From assembly GCA_900544075.1 (NCBI GenBank), contig UQTJ01000069.1, forward strand, positions 1 through 8,820: DNA of 8,820 nt, in the 5' to 3' direction. The position numbers and the translations under genes were made by a program. The notes beneath the pieces were generated by a model. The model saw only the letters and a program-made list of their open reading frames with translations. It did no database searches and was not told the origin of the DNA. Of this stretch, positions 1 to 5,343 are shown piece by piece (within the stretch, counting starts at the first letter, position 1; every line of letters begins with the position of its first letter). Origin of the DNA: an uncultured Bacteroides sp. (GTDB lineage: Bacteria > Bacteroidota > Bacteroidia > Bacteroidales > Bacteroidaceae).

Positions 1-2
1 AC

Positions 3-719
3 GTCGAACTGACGGACAAAGGAATCGTGAAAGCCATCAACACTGTCTCCACCGAAAAGGAATCTTTACCCGACTATAAGCTGGAAAAACCTGAGCTACA
101 TGAAAATGTCCGTAAATACATGACAGAAGACATCCTCATGGCCGGTTCCAGCGCGAAAATGGCAGAACTGACAGCCCGTGAAATCTACAACATACGCGAC
201 AGCAAGAACATTATCCTGCGCGGTCAGGCAGAAACCATGCCAAAGGACGGAGCTTCTCTTCAACTGGTTATTGACCAGCTGAACAAACAAGAAAAAGCCC
301 TGACACAAGCTTTTACCGGCACTACCGACCGTACAGATAAAGTCTTTACGATATTGGTAGAGCCCAATAACGATGCACAAGAGCAGGTCGCCGCCCGTTT
401 CTCCACCCAATTAGGAGTACTTCCGACCGACAATCTGGCCGGTGACCCGATTTATGTTTCCATCCGCAACACGTCTGCCCTGCCTGCGCCGGAAGAAGAC
501 AAGAAGAAAAAGAAAAACGACGGTGCCATCTACAACGTGCCGGGCAAGGGAAATGTCACCGTGACCTATCAGGGCAAAAAGCTTTTCGACGGTGAAATGC
601 CGTTCACCCAGTTTGGCTATACCGAAGTGCTGGTAGACGGCTTGTTCGACAAGAAAGTAAACACCCGCGTGATTTTCAATACCACCACCGGCGGTATTCT
701 GAAGATTGACAAAGACTGA
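3..719 (+). CDS. DUF4831-family protein, 3' part (5' end outside window)
   Basis: The frame is open from the window edge (VELTDKGIVKAINT...) to TGA at 717-719, giving 238 residues. A GTG at position 27 could be taken as a start, but the frame continues upstream without a stop, so I read this as the C-terminal two thirds of a longer protein. The pattern (VELTDKGIVKAINT near the edge, MAGSSAKMAELTAREIYNIRDS, a lysine-rich EEDKKKKKND loop, then GAIYNVPGKGNVTV and a C-terminal TTTGGILKI strand) resembles the Bacteroidales DUF4831 family, whose function is unknown. No catalytic motif is visible. It is GC-richer than the genes that follow and is probably part of the stable chromosome beside the defence island. 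It converges on the DUF4276 gene with 58 bp between them. The family name rests on memory of the family, not on a search. Confidence 0.75.
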   Translation, partial: VELTDKGIVKAINTVSTEKESLPDYKLEKPELHENVRKYMTEDILMAGSSAKMAELTAREIYNIRDSKNIILRGQAETMPKDGASLQLVIDQLNKQEKALTQAFTGTTDRTDKVFTILVEPNNDAQEQVAARFSTQLGVLPTDNLAGDPIYVSIRNTSALPAPEEDKKKKKNDGAIYNVPGKGNVTVTYQGKKLFDGEMPFTQFGYTEVLVDGLFDKKVNTRVIFNTTTGGILKIDKD

Positions 720-741
720 TTTTATAATCCAGACATACCCA

Positions 742-779
742 AAGGCCGTTTTCTACTATGCATGGGAGAAAACGGCCTT
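742..779. terminator. Convergent-gene hairpin (possible bidirectional terminator)
   Basis: A perfect 13-bp inverted repeat (AAGGCCGTTTTCT at 742-754 and its complement at 767-779) with a 12-nt loop lies between two convergent genes. It overlaps the TAA stop (778-780) of the minus-strand DUF4276 gene. Neither side has a long T run (CCTTTGGG on the minus strand, CCTTAAAAAT on the plus strand), so termination strength is uncertain. The stem and its location between convergent 3' ends support the call. Confidence 0.65.
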
Positions 780-1440
780 AAAAATAATCATTTCGTATTC
801 CCTCTTCCAGTTTCGTCATCCATTCATTAAAGCGAGGGCAACGTGTACGAATATCATCTATGCACAATGCTTCAAGAATCATTTCTCCATCAGTCGTTTT
901 TTCATAAGGGAAAATATGCATTAATCTCTTTGAAGGTGCAGTCTCCTCCCCTCCGTTTATATCTTCCGGAGTAGGATAAGAATCCATTATATGTTGCAGC
1001 TCACGCAATGACTCTTCATCATCCACTACAATATTAAAGCCATCCATATTCGTAAACATCAGCGACTCTACCTCATGCCTTTGAATATAAGGCAAAAAGC
1101 AGGAAGCATCCATTACTGTCGAAATTGCCTCCTTCATTTTTGTTTCCAGTTCCGTCAGTTTGAGACTGTCCGTAGTATATCCCGGAAAATCCACAGGAAG
1201 CCTGAAGAAATCAAGCAAAGTAGTAATCAGTACGTTTCCTGTTGCAGCAACACGTGCCACATCGTTCTTAAGATAATCAAACCCTACATTGCCACCCTTT
1301 TTATTCCGTTTTCTGTTAGTCAATATCTTTTGAGCATTCATCGGGTTGGTAAATCCTTTCAAATACAGATAAGGAATCACACACTTCTGGATAAAACTGA
1401 CTTCCGTATCACCTTCCACTATAAAAACAACTCTCTTCAT
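778..1440 (-). CDS. DUF4276-family TOPRIM-like protein, partner of the upstream ATPase
   Basis: A complete protein of 220 residues. The N-terminus has a strand followed by VEGDTE (residues 8-13), the acidic signature of TOPRIM-like folds. A GGN turn lies at 49-51, followed by TTLLDFFRLPVDFPG (73-87), whose D77 would be the second metal-binding acidic residue. Then come RHEVESLMF (121-129), the APSKRL stretch (168-173) and a C-terminal CPRFNEWMTKLE helix (201-212). This order matches DUF4276, which is related to the RloB group of TOPRIM-like proteins found beside ABC-type ATPases in defence loci. ATG at 1438-1440 is the first in-frame start and lies 6 bp after the ATPase stop, so the two are probably translationally coupled. 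The stop is inside the convergent hairpin. The activity (nuclease, RNase or other) cannot be told from sequence. The acidic residues look intact, so I expect a working protein. Confidence 0.82.
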   Translation of the reverse strand: MKRVVFIVEGDTEVSFIQKCVIPYLYLKGFTNPMNAQKILTNRKRNKKGGNVGFDYLKNDVARVAATGNVLITTLLDFFRLPVDFPGYTTDSLKLTELETKMKEAISTVMDASCFLPYIQRHEVESLMFTNMDGFNIVVDDEESLRELQHIMDSYPTPEDINGGEETAPSKRLMHIFPYEKTTDGEMILEALCIDDIRTRCPRFNEWMTKLEEGIRNDYF

Positions 1441-1446
1441 ACCCGC

Positions 1447-2535
1447 TCACATTAAAGGCTGCCCGCCAATGACATTCTTTTCCCAGATTTCTCCCAAGCT
1501 ATAATCCTTCAGCCATACATCCAGACTTTCAGCATCCAGCCGGTTAAACACCGTAGCATTATCCTTTCTGTCTACCACAATAATATCCTGTGGTCCAAAA
1601 TTATCTACCAGATTTACCGATTGGGTAGAAATAATAATCTGTGTTTTAGCAGAAGCTTTCTTGATCAAAGCAGCCAGCTTATTTACCGCCACTGGATGCA
1701 ACCCCAACTCCGGCTCATCAATAATAATCGTCTGCGGCAGATTTGGCTGTAACAACAATGTAGCCAAACAAATAAAGCGCAACGTACCGTCTGAAAGCTG
1801 ATATGCGTTAAAATAAGTATCCACTGCTCCCGCCTGCTTCCATTCCAGTTGAATCAACTGTTCATTCAGGCGATTCGGCATCAGATTAAACCCATCAAAA
1901 AAAGGAGAAACCGAAGCCACCGTCTTCTCAATACGCGCAAAATGTTTAGGAAACTTCTCTTTCAAATAATATAAAAAAGCTGCTATATTCGCCCCGTTGC
2001 TTTTCAGGCTTATATTATCTTCAACGTTGCATTTTCCTTTCATTGGAGAACGGTCGCCCGTATCGTGAAAATGATAAACCTCAAATTCACGTAAAAGGCT
2101 GTTCACATAAAACGCCTGCCCGGTATAATCATTTTTGAAGGAAGACTCCTGGCGGTTCGCTTCATGCAACTGTCCGTGCCATACTCCCCCGCTGTTAAAC
2201 GCTGTTTCCACACGTTCGATGAACAAAGAATCCTGCGCCTCCTTTAATTTCACAATAAAGCGATTATGGGCTTCCTGATCACGTTTGGCAAAGAACAAGT
2301 CGAAACCGATATGTTCCGTCTCTTTTTTCCCCATATACAACAAGCAGTCTGCTCCCCCCTTAGTCAGAATATAGTTTTGCAGGTTCTGCTCATATAAGTT
2401 ACGTATAAGCGTAAAAATAGAGATGAAGTTACTTTTTCCTATTCCATTTCCTCCGATAAGAATGTTTATAGGAAGCAACTCCACCGCCTGCTCCTTTATT
2501 GACTTATAACCCTTAACAACAATTTTGTTTATCAT
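1447..2535 (-). CDS. AAA_21 / OLD-like ABC ATPase of a two-gene defence module
   Basis: A complete protein of 362 residues. It has the full set of ABC/SMC-type ATPase motifs: the KGYKSIKE start strand (8-15), Walker A GGNGIGKSN (28-36), an inserted middle region with VYHFHDTGDRSPMK (153-166), signature LSDGTLRF (247-254), Walker B IIIDEPELGLHP (270-281) and the switch strand IISTQS (301-306). The switch position has Gln where many ABC ATPases have His. The tail WLKDYSLGEIWEKNVIGG (341-358) is typical of stand-alone defence ATPases of this group. No nuclease domain is fused, unlike OLD nucleases, so the effector is probably the next gene, DUF4276, 6 bp downstream. The start ATG at 2533-2535 gives the expected N-terminal strand, and a weak GGA lies just upstream. 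A TATCTTTG -7-like box sits at 2569-2576. RloA, AbiLi and AriA of PARIS are analogous partners. Which named system it belongs to, if any, is not settled. Confidence 0.87.
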   Translation of the reverse strand: MINKIVVKGYKSIKEQAVELLPINILIGGNGIGKSNFISIFTLIRNLYEQNLQNYILTKGGADCLLYMGKKETEHIGFDLFFAKRDQEAHNRFIVKLKEAQDSLFIERVETAFNSGGVWHGQLHEANRQESSFKNDYTGQAFYVNSLLREFEVYHFHDTGDRSPMKGKCNVEDNISLKSNGANIAAFLYYLKEKFPKHFARIEKTVASVSPFFDGFNLMPNRLNEQLIQLEWKQAGAVDTYFNAYQLSDGTLRFICLATLLLQPNLPQTIIIDEPELGLHPVAVNKLAALIKKASAKTQIIISTQSVNLVDNFGPQDIIVVDRKDNATVFNRLDAESLDVWLKDYSLGEIWEKNVIGGQPLM

Positions 2536-2567
2536 TCCATTGCAGATTTACATACAAAGACCATTTT

Positions 2568-2650
2568 GCAAAGATAAGCTTTTACGCGGATTCACCGCAT
2601 TTTCCGGACAATAATTGTTTGTTCCGGAAGACCCTTTATAAACTTCCGTT
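2568..2650. repeat. Direct repeat, copy 1 (~83 bp)
   Basis: This copy matches 3248-3329, 680 bp away and in the same orientation. The first 33 bases differ at two positions. A short TTT/GG difference follows, then 20 identical bases (CCGGACAATAATTGTTTGTT), then about 27 bases with 19 matches. Inside are small palindromes: GCGGATTCACCGC, ACAATAATTGT, and TTCCGGA/TCCGGAA arms present only in this copy. It spans the last codons of the abi remnant (stop at 2636-2638) and the putative promoter of the ATPase gene. Confidence 0.8.
2569..2576 (-). promoter_or_regulatory. Putative -7 box (TATCTTTG) for the ATPase operon
   Basis: On the minus strand the sequence TATCTTTG fits the Bacteroides -7 consensus TAnnTTTG. 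It would start transcription near 2562, about 27 nt before the ATPase ATG. No TTTG lies at the usual -33 spacing, so the promoter may be weak or depend on a factor. The box is the 5' end (plus-strand sense) of a repeat whose second copy lies at 3248, so the same box occurs twice. Confidence 0.4.
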
Positions 2651-3126
2651 CCCCTGTTTCCTTTCATCCCATATACCTTCATTCTCCCAATTCTCAGGGA
2701 ACCCCATAGCCCGAACATCAATCAAAGGATAACGTTTCAACAACTCTTTGAATCTCGTGACAAATGAATGGTTCGGATTGATTATATTCAGAAAATAGAC
2801 AATGTTCCGAACGATGTAATCTCCATTGTCATCCAGCTTGGAGGAAAACGGTCGGAATATTTAGACTTAAATGCCGTAACAAACTCTTCATCACTACGCT
2901 GGTACTCTTCATCAATCTTTGCCAGGATTTTAGCATGACGCATTGAATTGGAAAAAAGAGAAGTGTCTGTAAACCAATAGCCACTTAACCGATAGTAACT
3001 GATATTCTGCAATAAATGCAAAGCCTTTGCCTCATCCTTGAAGGACAGTCCACGTTGTTTAAGTAAGGAAATTTGGTCAGCAAACGATATGAGATGCTTG
3101 GGATAAGAGACTTTCACCATAGGCAT
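2636..3126 (-). pseudogene. Abi_2 (AbiD/AbiF-like) abortive-infection gene with internal deletion
   Basis: The 5' part (ATG at 3124-3126) encodes MPMVKVSYPKHL, DQISLLKQRGL (residues 18-28) and LLQNISYYRLSGYW (38-51), the hallmark N-terminus of Abi_2 proteins. It runs to TMEITSFGTLS and then hits a stop at 2788. In another frame, from about 2806 to TAA at 2636-2638, the 56-residue stretch NIVYFLNIINPNHSF...YPLIDVRAMGFPENW is the typical Abi_2 C-terminus. Abi_2 proteins are usually near 300 residues, so more than 100 central residues are missing and the two ends are joined out of frame near 2797-2808. The lost part should contain the HEPN R-x4-6-H RNase motif, so this gene should be inactive. 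An alternative ATG codes for Met3 of the same frame. It sits 100 bp upstream of the ATPase gene, on the same strand, in a defence-type cluster. Confidence 0.85.
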
Positions 3127-3180
3127 AAAAAATAAAAGGCTTACCCTGAGCGCGCTGATCTGACGGGAAGCGGGGTAAGC
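3127..3180 (-). terminator. Intrinsic terminator-like hairpin abutting the abi start codon
   Basis: Read on the minus strand, GCTTACCC (3180-3173) pairs perfectly with GGGTAAGC (3146-3139) around a 26-nt loop. The loop holds the palindrome AGCGCGCT. The hairpin is followed by CC and the U-rich tract TTTTATTTTTT (3137-3127), which ends directly at the abi ATG (3126-3124). This is the form of an intrinsic terminator, but in a 5' leader. It could be an attenuator, or the 3' end of a small RNA encoded ahead of abi. Confidence 0.65.
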
Positions 3181-3242
3181 ATGTTGTTGCGAAAATACGA
3201 TAATTATCTTGATTCACAAAATAAATTCATAGATATTTCATT
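3127..3242 (-). ncRNA. Candidate small RNA upstream of the abi remnant
   Basis: A TATCTTTG -7-like box (3249-3256, minus strand) and the terminator-like hairpin before the abi start would delimit a transcript of about 110-116 nt, beginning near 3242 and ending in the U tract. Structured RNAs located upstream of abiF genes have been described, and some AbiF-type toxins are thought to be controlled by such RNAs. That makes this an antitoxin-RNA candidate, left behind after the toxin gene lost its centre. I did not verify a match to any RNA family. Only the box, the spacing and the hairpin are seen directly. Confidence 0.35.
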
Positions 3243-3247
3243 CTATG

Positions 3248-3329
3248 GCAAAGATAAGCTTTTACACGGACTCACCGCATGGCCGGACAATAATTGTTTG
3301 TTACAGAAGCGACTTCACAAACTTCTGTT
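3248..3329. repeat. Direct repeat, copy 2 (~82 bp)
   Basis: The partner of 2568-2650. Its downstream end overlaps a short minus-strand open stretch (3301-3372, 23 codons ending ...ERIQTEKQKFVKSLL) that may be the last codons of a lost gene. Copy 1 holds the last codons of the abi remnant in the same relative place. Together the copies bracket the abi remnant and its leader. Confidence 0.8.
3249..3256 (-). promoter_or_regulatory. Putative -7 box (TATCTTTG) upstream of the abi leader
   Basis: It is identical to the box before the ATPase gene because it lies in the second copy of the direct repeat. On the minus strand it fits TAnnTTTG. No clear -33 TTTG is seen at the right distance. It would drive the leader/small RNA candidate and the abi remnant. 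Confidence 0.35.
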
Positions 3330-3362
3330 TCTCCGTCTGTATTCTTTCCAACACAAAGAAGA

Positions 3363-3456
3363 ATTCTCTGTTTCACACTGTGGGATACAAAAACCACAGT
3401 GTGGGATATATATTTCACAGTGTGGGATACAAATCCCGCACTGTGAAACAGAGAAT
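3363..3456. repeat. Long inverted repeat with 24-bp arms
   Basis: The arms 3363-3386 and 3433-3456 are complementary at 22 of 24 positions, with one C-C mismatch and one G-T pair, around a 46-bp centre. As single-stranded DNA or RNA they would form a strong cruciform or hairpin. The arms contain the outer two of the four palindromes described in the neighbouring entry. No gene covers this region convincingly. Confidence 0.8.
3374..3445. repeat. Four 9-bp palindromes at exact 21-bp spacing
   Basis: CACACTGTG (centre 3378), CACAGTGTG (3399), CACAGTGTG (3420) and CGCACTGTG (3441) have centres exactly 21 bp apart, about two helical turns. The first three are each followed by GGGATA or GGATA-like sequence, and the fourth has its flank reversed (TCCC before it). 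The array resembles a set of operator sites or iterons on one DNA face. The period is a multiple of three, so several frames stay open through it and give spurious heptapeptide repeats. Confidence 0.8.
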
Positions 3457-3567
3457 ATGCAAGAGCGTTTCAGAGAATGTGACGGGGCAAACTGAATTAA
3501 TAAATCGTGCAGAAAGAATAATTGCTTGAAGATCCTGCATGAAAGTTTTTTTGCAATACCATATAAC

Positions 3568-3604
3568 CACAAGAGCTGCAACTTTTCAGGTCACAGCTCT
3601 TGTG
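3568..3604. repeat. Orphan inverted repeat (11-bp arms)
   Basis: CACAAGAGCTG (3568-3578) and its exact complement (3594-3604) flank a 15-nt loop. Neither strand has a T run after the stem, and no gene ends beside it, so it is not clearly a terminator. It could be left over from a lost gene or element in this gene-free stretch. Confidence 0.6.
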
Positions 3605-3674
3605 AATATAATATGTATCGAGTTGATGTTTATATCTTGAAAAACAGAAGAAAGAATTTTAATAACGCTTACAT

Positions 3675-3713
3675 GACAAAAAGACCGTCTCAAATTTATC
3701 TGAAACGGTCTTT
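3675..3713 (-). terminator. Intrinsic terminator of the fimbrillin operon
   Basis: On the minus strand AAAGACCGT pairs with ACGGTCTTT (3713-3705 with 3688-3680). A mismatch follows, then three further pairs (TCA/TGA), closing an 8-nt loop. A CTTTTTG U tract comes next. It lies 20 bp after the stop codon of the last fimbrillin gene, as expected for the operon end. Confidence 0.8.
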
Positions 3714-3733
3714 CCTCTATAATAAGAATTTCA

Positions 3734-5326
3734 TTATTCTGCTACATAAGGTTCCATCACTAAATCGCTGATATATATTTTTGACACAACCTTCTGAATA
3801 CTACTTGATGCACTATTATTCGTATAGAATCTCAAATCAAATTTAGCATAATCGCTCGCAGATGTTTCTTTCCACCCTTTTGTTTCCAAATCATTACCCG
3901 TTGTTGGCACAGTTCCAACAGTCGTACTCTTTTGGGCTAAATTAATATAAATAGTAAAATCCATCCAATTTCTATTACCTGGTGTTTTAGAAACAGTGGT
4001 TGCCGAAAAAGTCTGATTGGTAGAAGTAGCAAATGATGAACTATCATCAGCATTTCTGCAGGTTATTACAAGTTTAGAAGCTCCATTTTCAGAAAGTTCT
4101 CCATCAAGTGTTTCGCTCTGGCTCAATTCGGTTTTAATCTTCATCGATAACTTATAAATTTGTGTTTGCGAAACATCCAATGGTGAAGAATGAAAATATG
4201 ACAATGCTGCTTTATAATAACTATTTGCTGCATTAGCATCCTCGTATTTTGATGTATATTCTAAAGATGCATATTTCCCCCAATTACAAGATTCATCTAC
4301 TCCTATTTCAAACTTAGTCACATCATTATAATTAGTACTATTTAAAAATTTAGCCCAAGCATCAGAAGTCAAATCAAATGTTTCGATAACTTCCGTTAGT
4401 TCATCACCTAATGGCAATATCAATGGTATCTCATCTACTGTTGCATCACCAGTAACAGGTGTACCTTCTCCCCAATCAGTAATACCTTGGGAAGTAATCG
4501 TAACGGTATAATCCTGTGCGGAAGAAGAAGAGCCCAATTCTACATTCAAGCTAATGTACTTTCCTTTCTCAAATTTTACGTCAGAAGCATTATAGGTAAC
4601 TTTATAAGTTCTTCCTTTTGATACGATGGTCATCAACGACGTACCCTGAGCAACAGTCTGTTCCGGCACAATGGCACGATACTTCATGGATGTGGTCAGT
4701 TTATCCATGGTCACATTGGCCTTCTTTGTTCCCGGAGTCACAACACTTGTTTCCAGATTTATCGTAGCATCTGTAGTCATATTACTCAATGCAACCACTG
4801 CATCTTCAGCGGCATTCGGCCCTGAAAGAGTCACCTCTACCAAAGAAAGTGCATGAGTAAACTGCAAGTCTACATTTGCCTGTCCTGGGCTAGCAGTCAA
4901 GTAGTTAGCCATCAAATAATCATTAGCTAAATAGCCACCTGTTTCCTGATCCGCGCTGACCTCTGCAGCAATGGCCGTACTGGTTGCAGACGCAGCATAG
5001 GGATAGTATGCGTAATATGTATACACTCCATCCGCAGGTACATTCACAGTAGCACCTGTCCAGGCATTTCCATTATACGTATATTCCAGATTAGAATAAG
5101 AGTCTACCTCTTTTACAAAAATACCAACAGCATTTGTACTCTCAAAAGAGGCTTGATAGGATCCGTCTTCCATGGCAACCCTGGAAGCCGAAGTGCCTTC
5201 TATACCCATTGTAAACTTTACATCTCCGCCTTGGTTAGACGCAATTTGTTCACTCAATTCATTGTTACATGCAGTCATGGCTGTTGCCGCAATAGCTGCA
5301 ATAAAGATTTTATTTAATGCTTTCAT
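3734..5326 (-). CDS. Fimbrillin-family lipoprotein with extra C-terminal domain (third gene)
   Basis: A complete protein of 530 residues. It has a signal peptide with lipobox ending at Cys20 (AATAMTAC), followed by NNELSEQ. Fimbrillin-like landmarks follow: KFTMGI (37-42) with Arg49 in SASRVA, TYYAYYPY (103-110), FTHALSLVEVTL (156-167), YRAIVPEQTV (216-225) and a closing ITDWGEG (282-288). From about residue 298 (DEIPLILP) a second, beta-rich domain runs to the C-terminus (KIYISDLVMEPY), with alternating aromatic strands like a carbohydrate-binding jelly roll, though I cannot assign a family. It is a paralogue of the gene 17 bp upstream, with similar order in both domains. The role is inferred as an outer-surface pilin or adhesin subunit anchored as a lipoprotein. 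The 3' part of the gene is visibly more AT-rich than its 5' part. An intrinsic terminator follows. Confidence 0.85.
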   Translation of the reverse strand: MKALNKIFIAAIAATAMTACNNELSEQIASNQGGDVKFTMGIEGTSASRVAMEDGSYQASFESTNAVGIFVKEVDSYSNLEYTYNGNAWTGATVNVPADGVYTYYAYYPYAASATSTAIAAEVSADQETGGYLANDYLMANYLTASPGQANVDLQFTHALSLVEVTLSGPNAAEDAVVALSNMTTDATINLETSVVTPGTKKANVTMDKLTTSMKYRAIVPEQTVAQGTSLMTIVSKGRTYKVTYNASDVKFEKGKYISLNVELGSSSSAQDYTVTITSQGITDWGEGTPVTGDATVDEIPLILPLGDELTEVIETFDLTSDAWAKFLNSTNYNDVTKFEIGVDESCNWGKYASLEYTSKYEDANAANSYYKAALSYFHSSPLDVSQTQIYKLSMKIKTELSQSETLDGELSENGASKLVITCRNADDSSSFATSTNQTFSATTVSKTPGNRNWMDFTIYINLAQKSTTVGTVPTTGNDLETKGWKETSASDYAKFDLRFYTNNSASSSIQKVVSKIYISDLVMEPYVAE

Positions 5327-5343
5327 ATTATTAAGATTTTATA

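Larger units (their letters stand above)
3181..3675. other. Stretch without a supported gene
   Basis: About 500 bp between the abi leader and the fimbrillin operon terminator. It holds copy 2 of the direct repeat, the palindrome array and an orphan hairpin, but no reading frame with recognisable protein character. Open frames here are produced by the 21-bp repeat or are rich in Cys, Phe, His and Lys in a way typical of non-coding AT-rich DNA. A 23-codon minus-strand stretch at 3301-3372 may be a gene relic. Confidence 0.65.

Noticed and set aside
706..924. 72-codon plus-strand frame after the DUF4831 gene
   Set aside because: It runs through the convergent hairpin and antisense to the DUF4276 gene, with no protein-like pattern.
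1075..1455. 126-codon plus-strand frame
   Set aside because: It is fully antisense to the well-supported DUF4276 gene, with Cys/His/Ser-rich shadow composition.
2788..3126. The abi 5' part as a complete 112-residue gene
   Set aside because: The typical Abi_2 C-terminus follows in another frame and the catalytic middle is absent, so it is a remnant rather than a short functional gene.
3374..3445. CRISPR-like array
   Set aside because: The repeat is only about 14 bp, the period is 21 bp, there are four copies with one inverted, and there are no cas genes.
3181..3529. Overlapping plus-strand frames of 104 and 94 codons with heptapeptide repeats (SQCGIQ..., HSVGYK...)
   Set aside because: Both are held open by the 21-bp DNA repeat, the opposite strand is open too, and neither has a recognisable domain outside the repeat.
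3315..3581. 88-codon minus-strand frame across the palindrome array
   Set aside because: Same cause: a period that is a multiple of three keeps frames open. The translation is Cys-rich and lacks any family pattern.
3526..3771. 81-codon plus-strand frame
   Set aside because: It crosses the orphan hairpin and the operon terminator and enters the fimbrillin gene antisense; there is no protein character.
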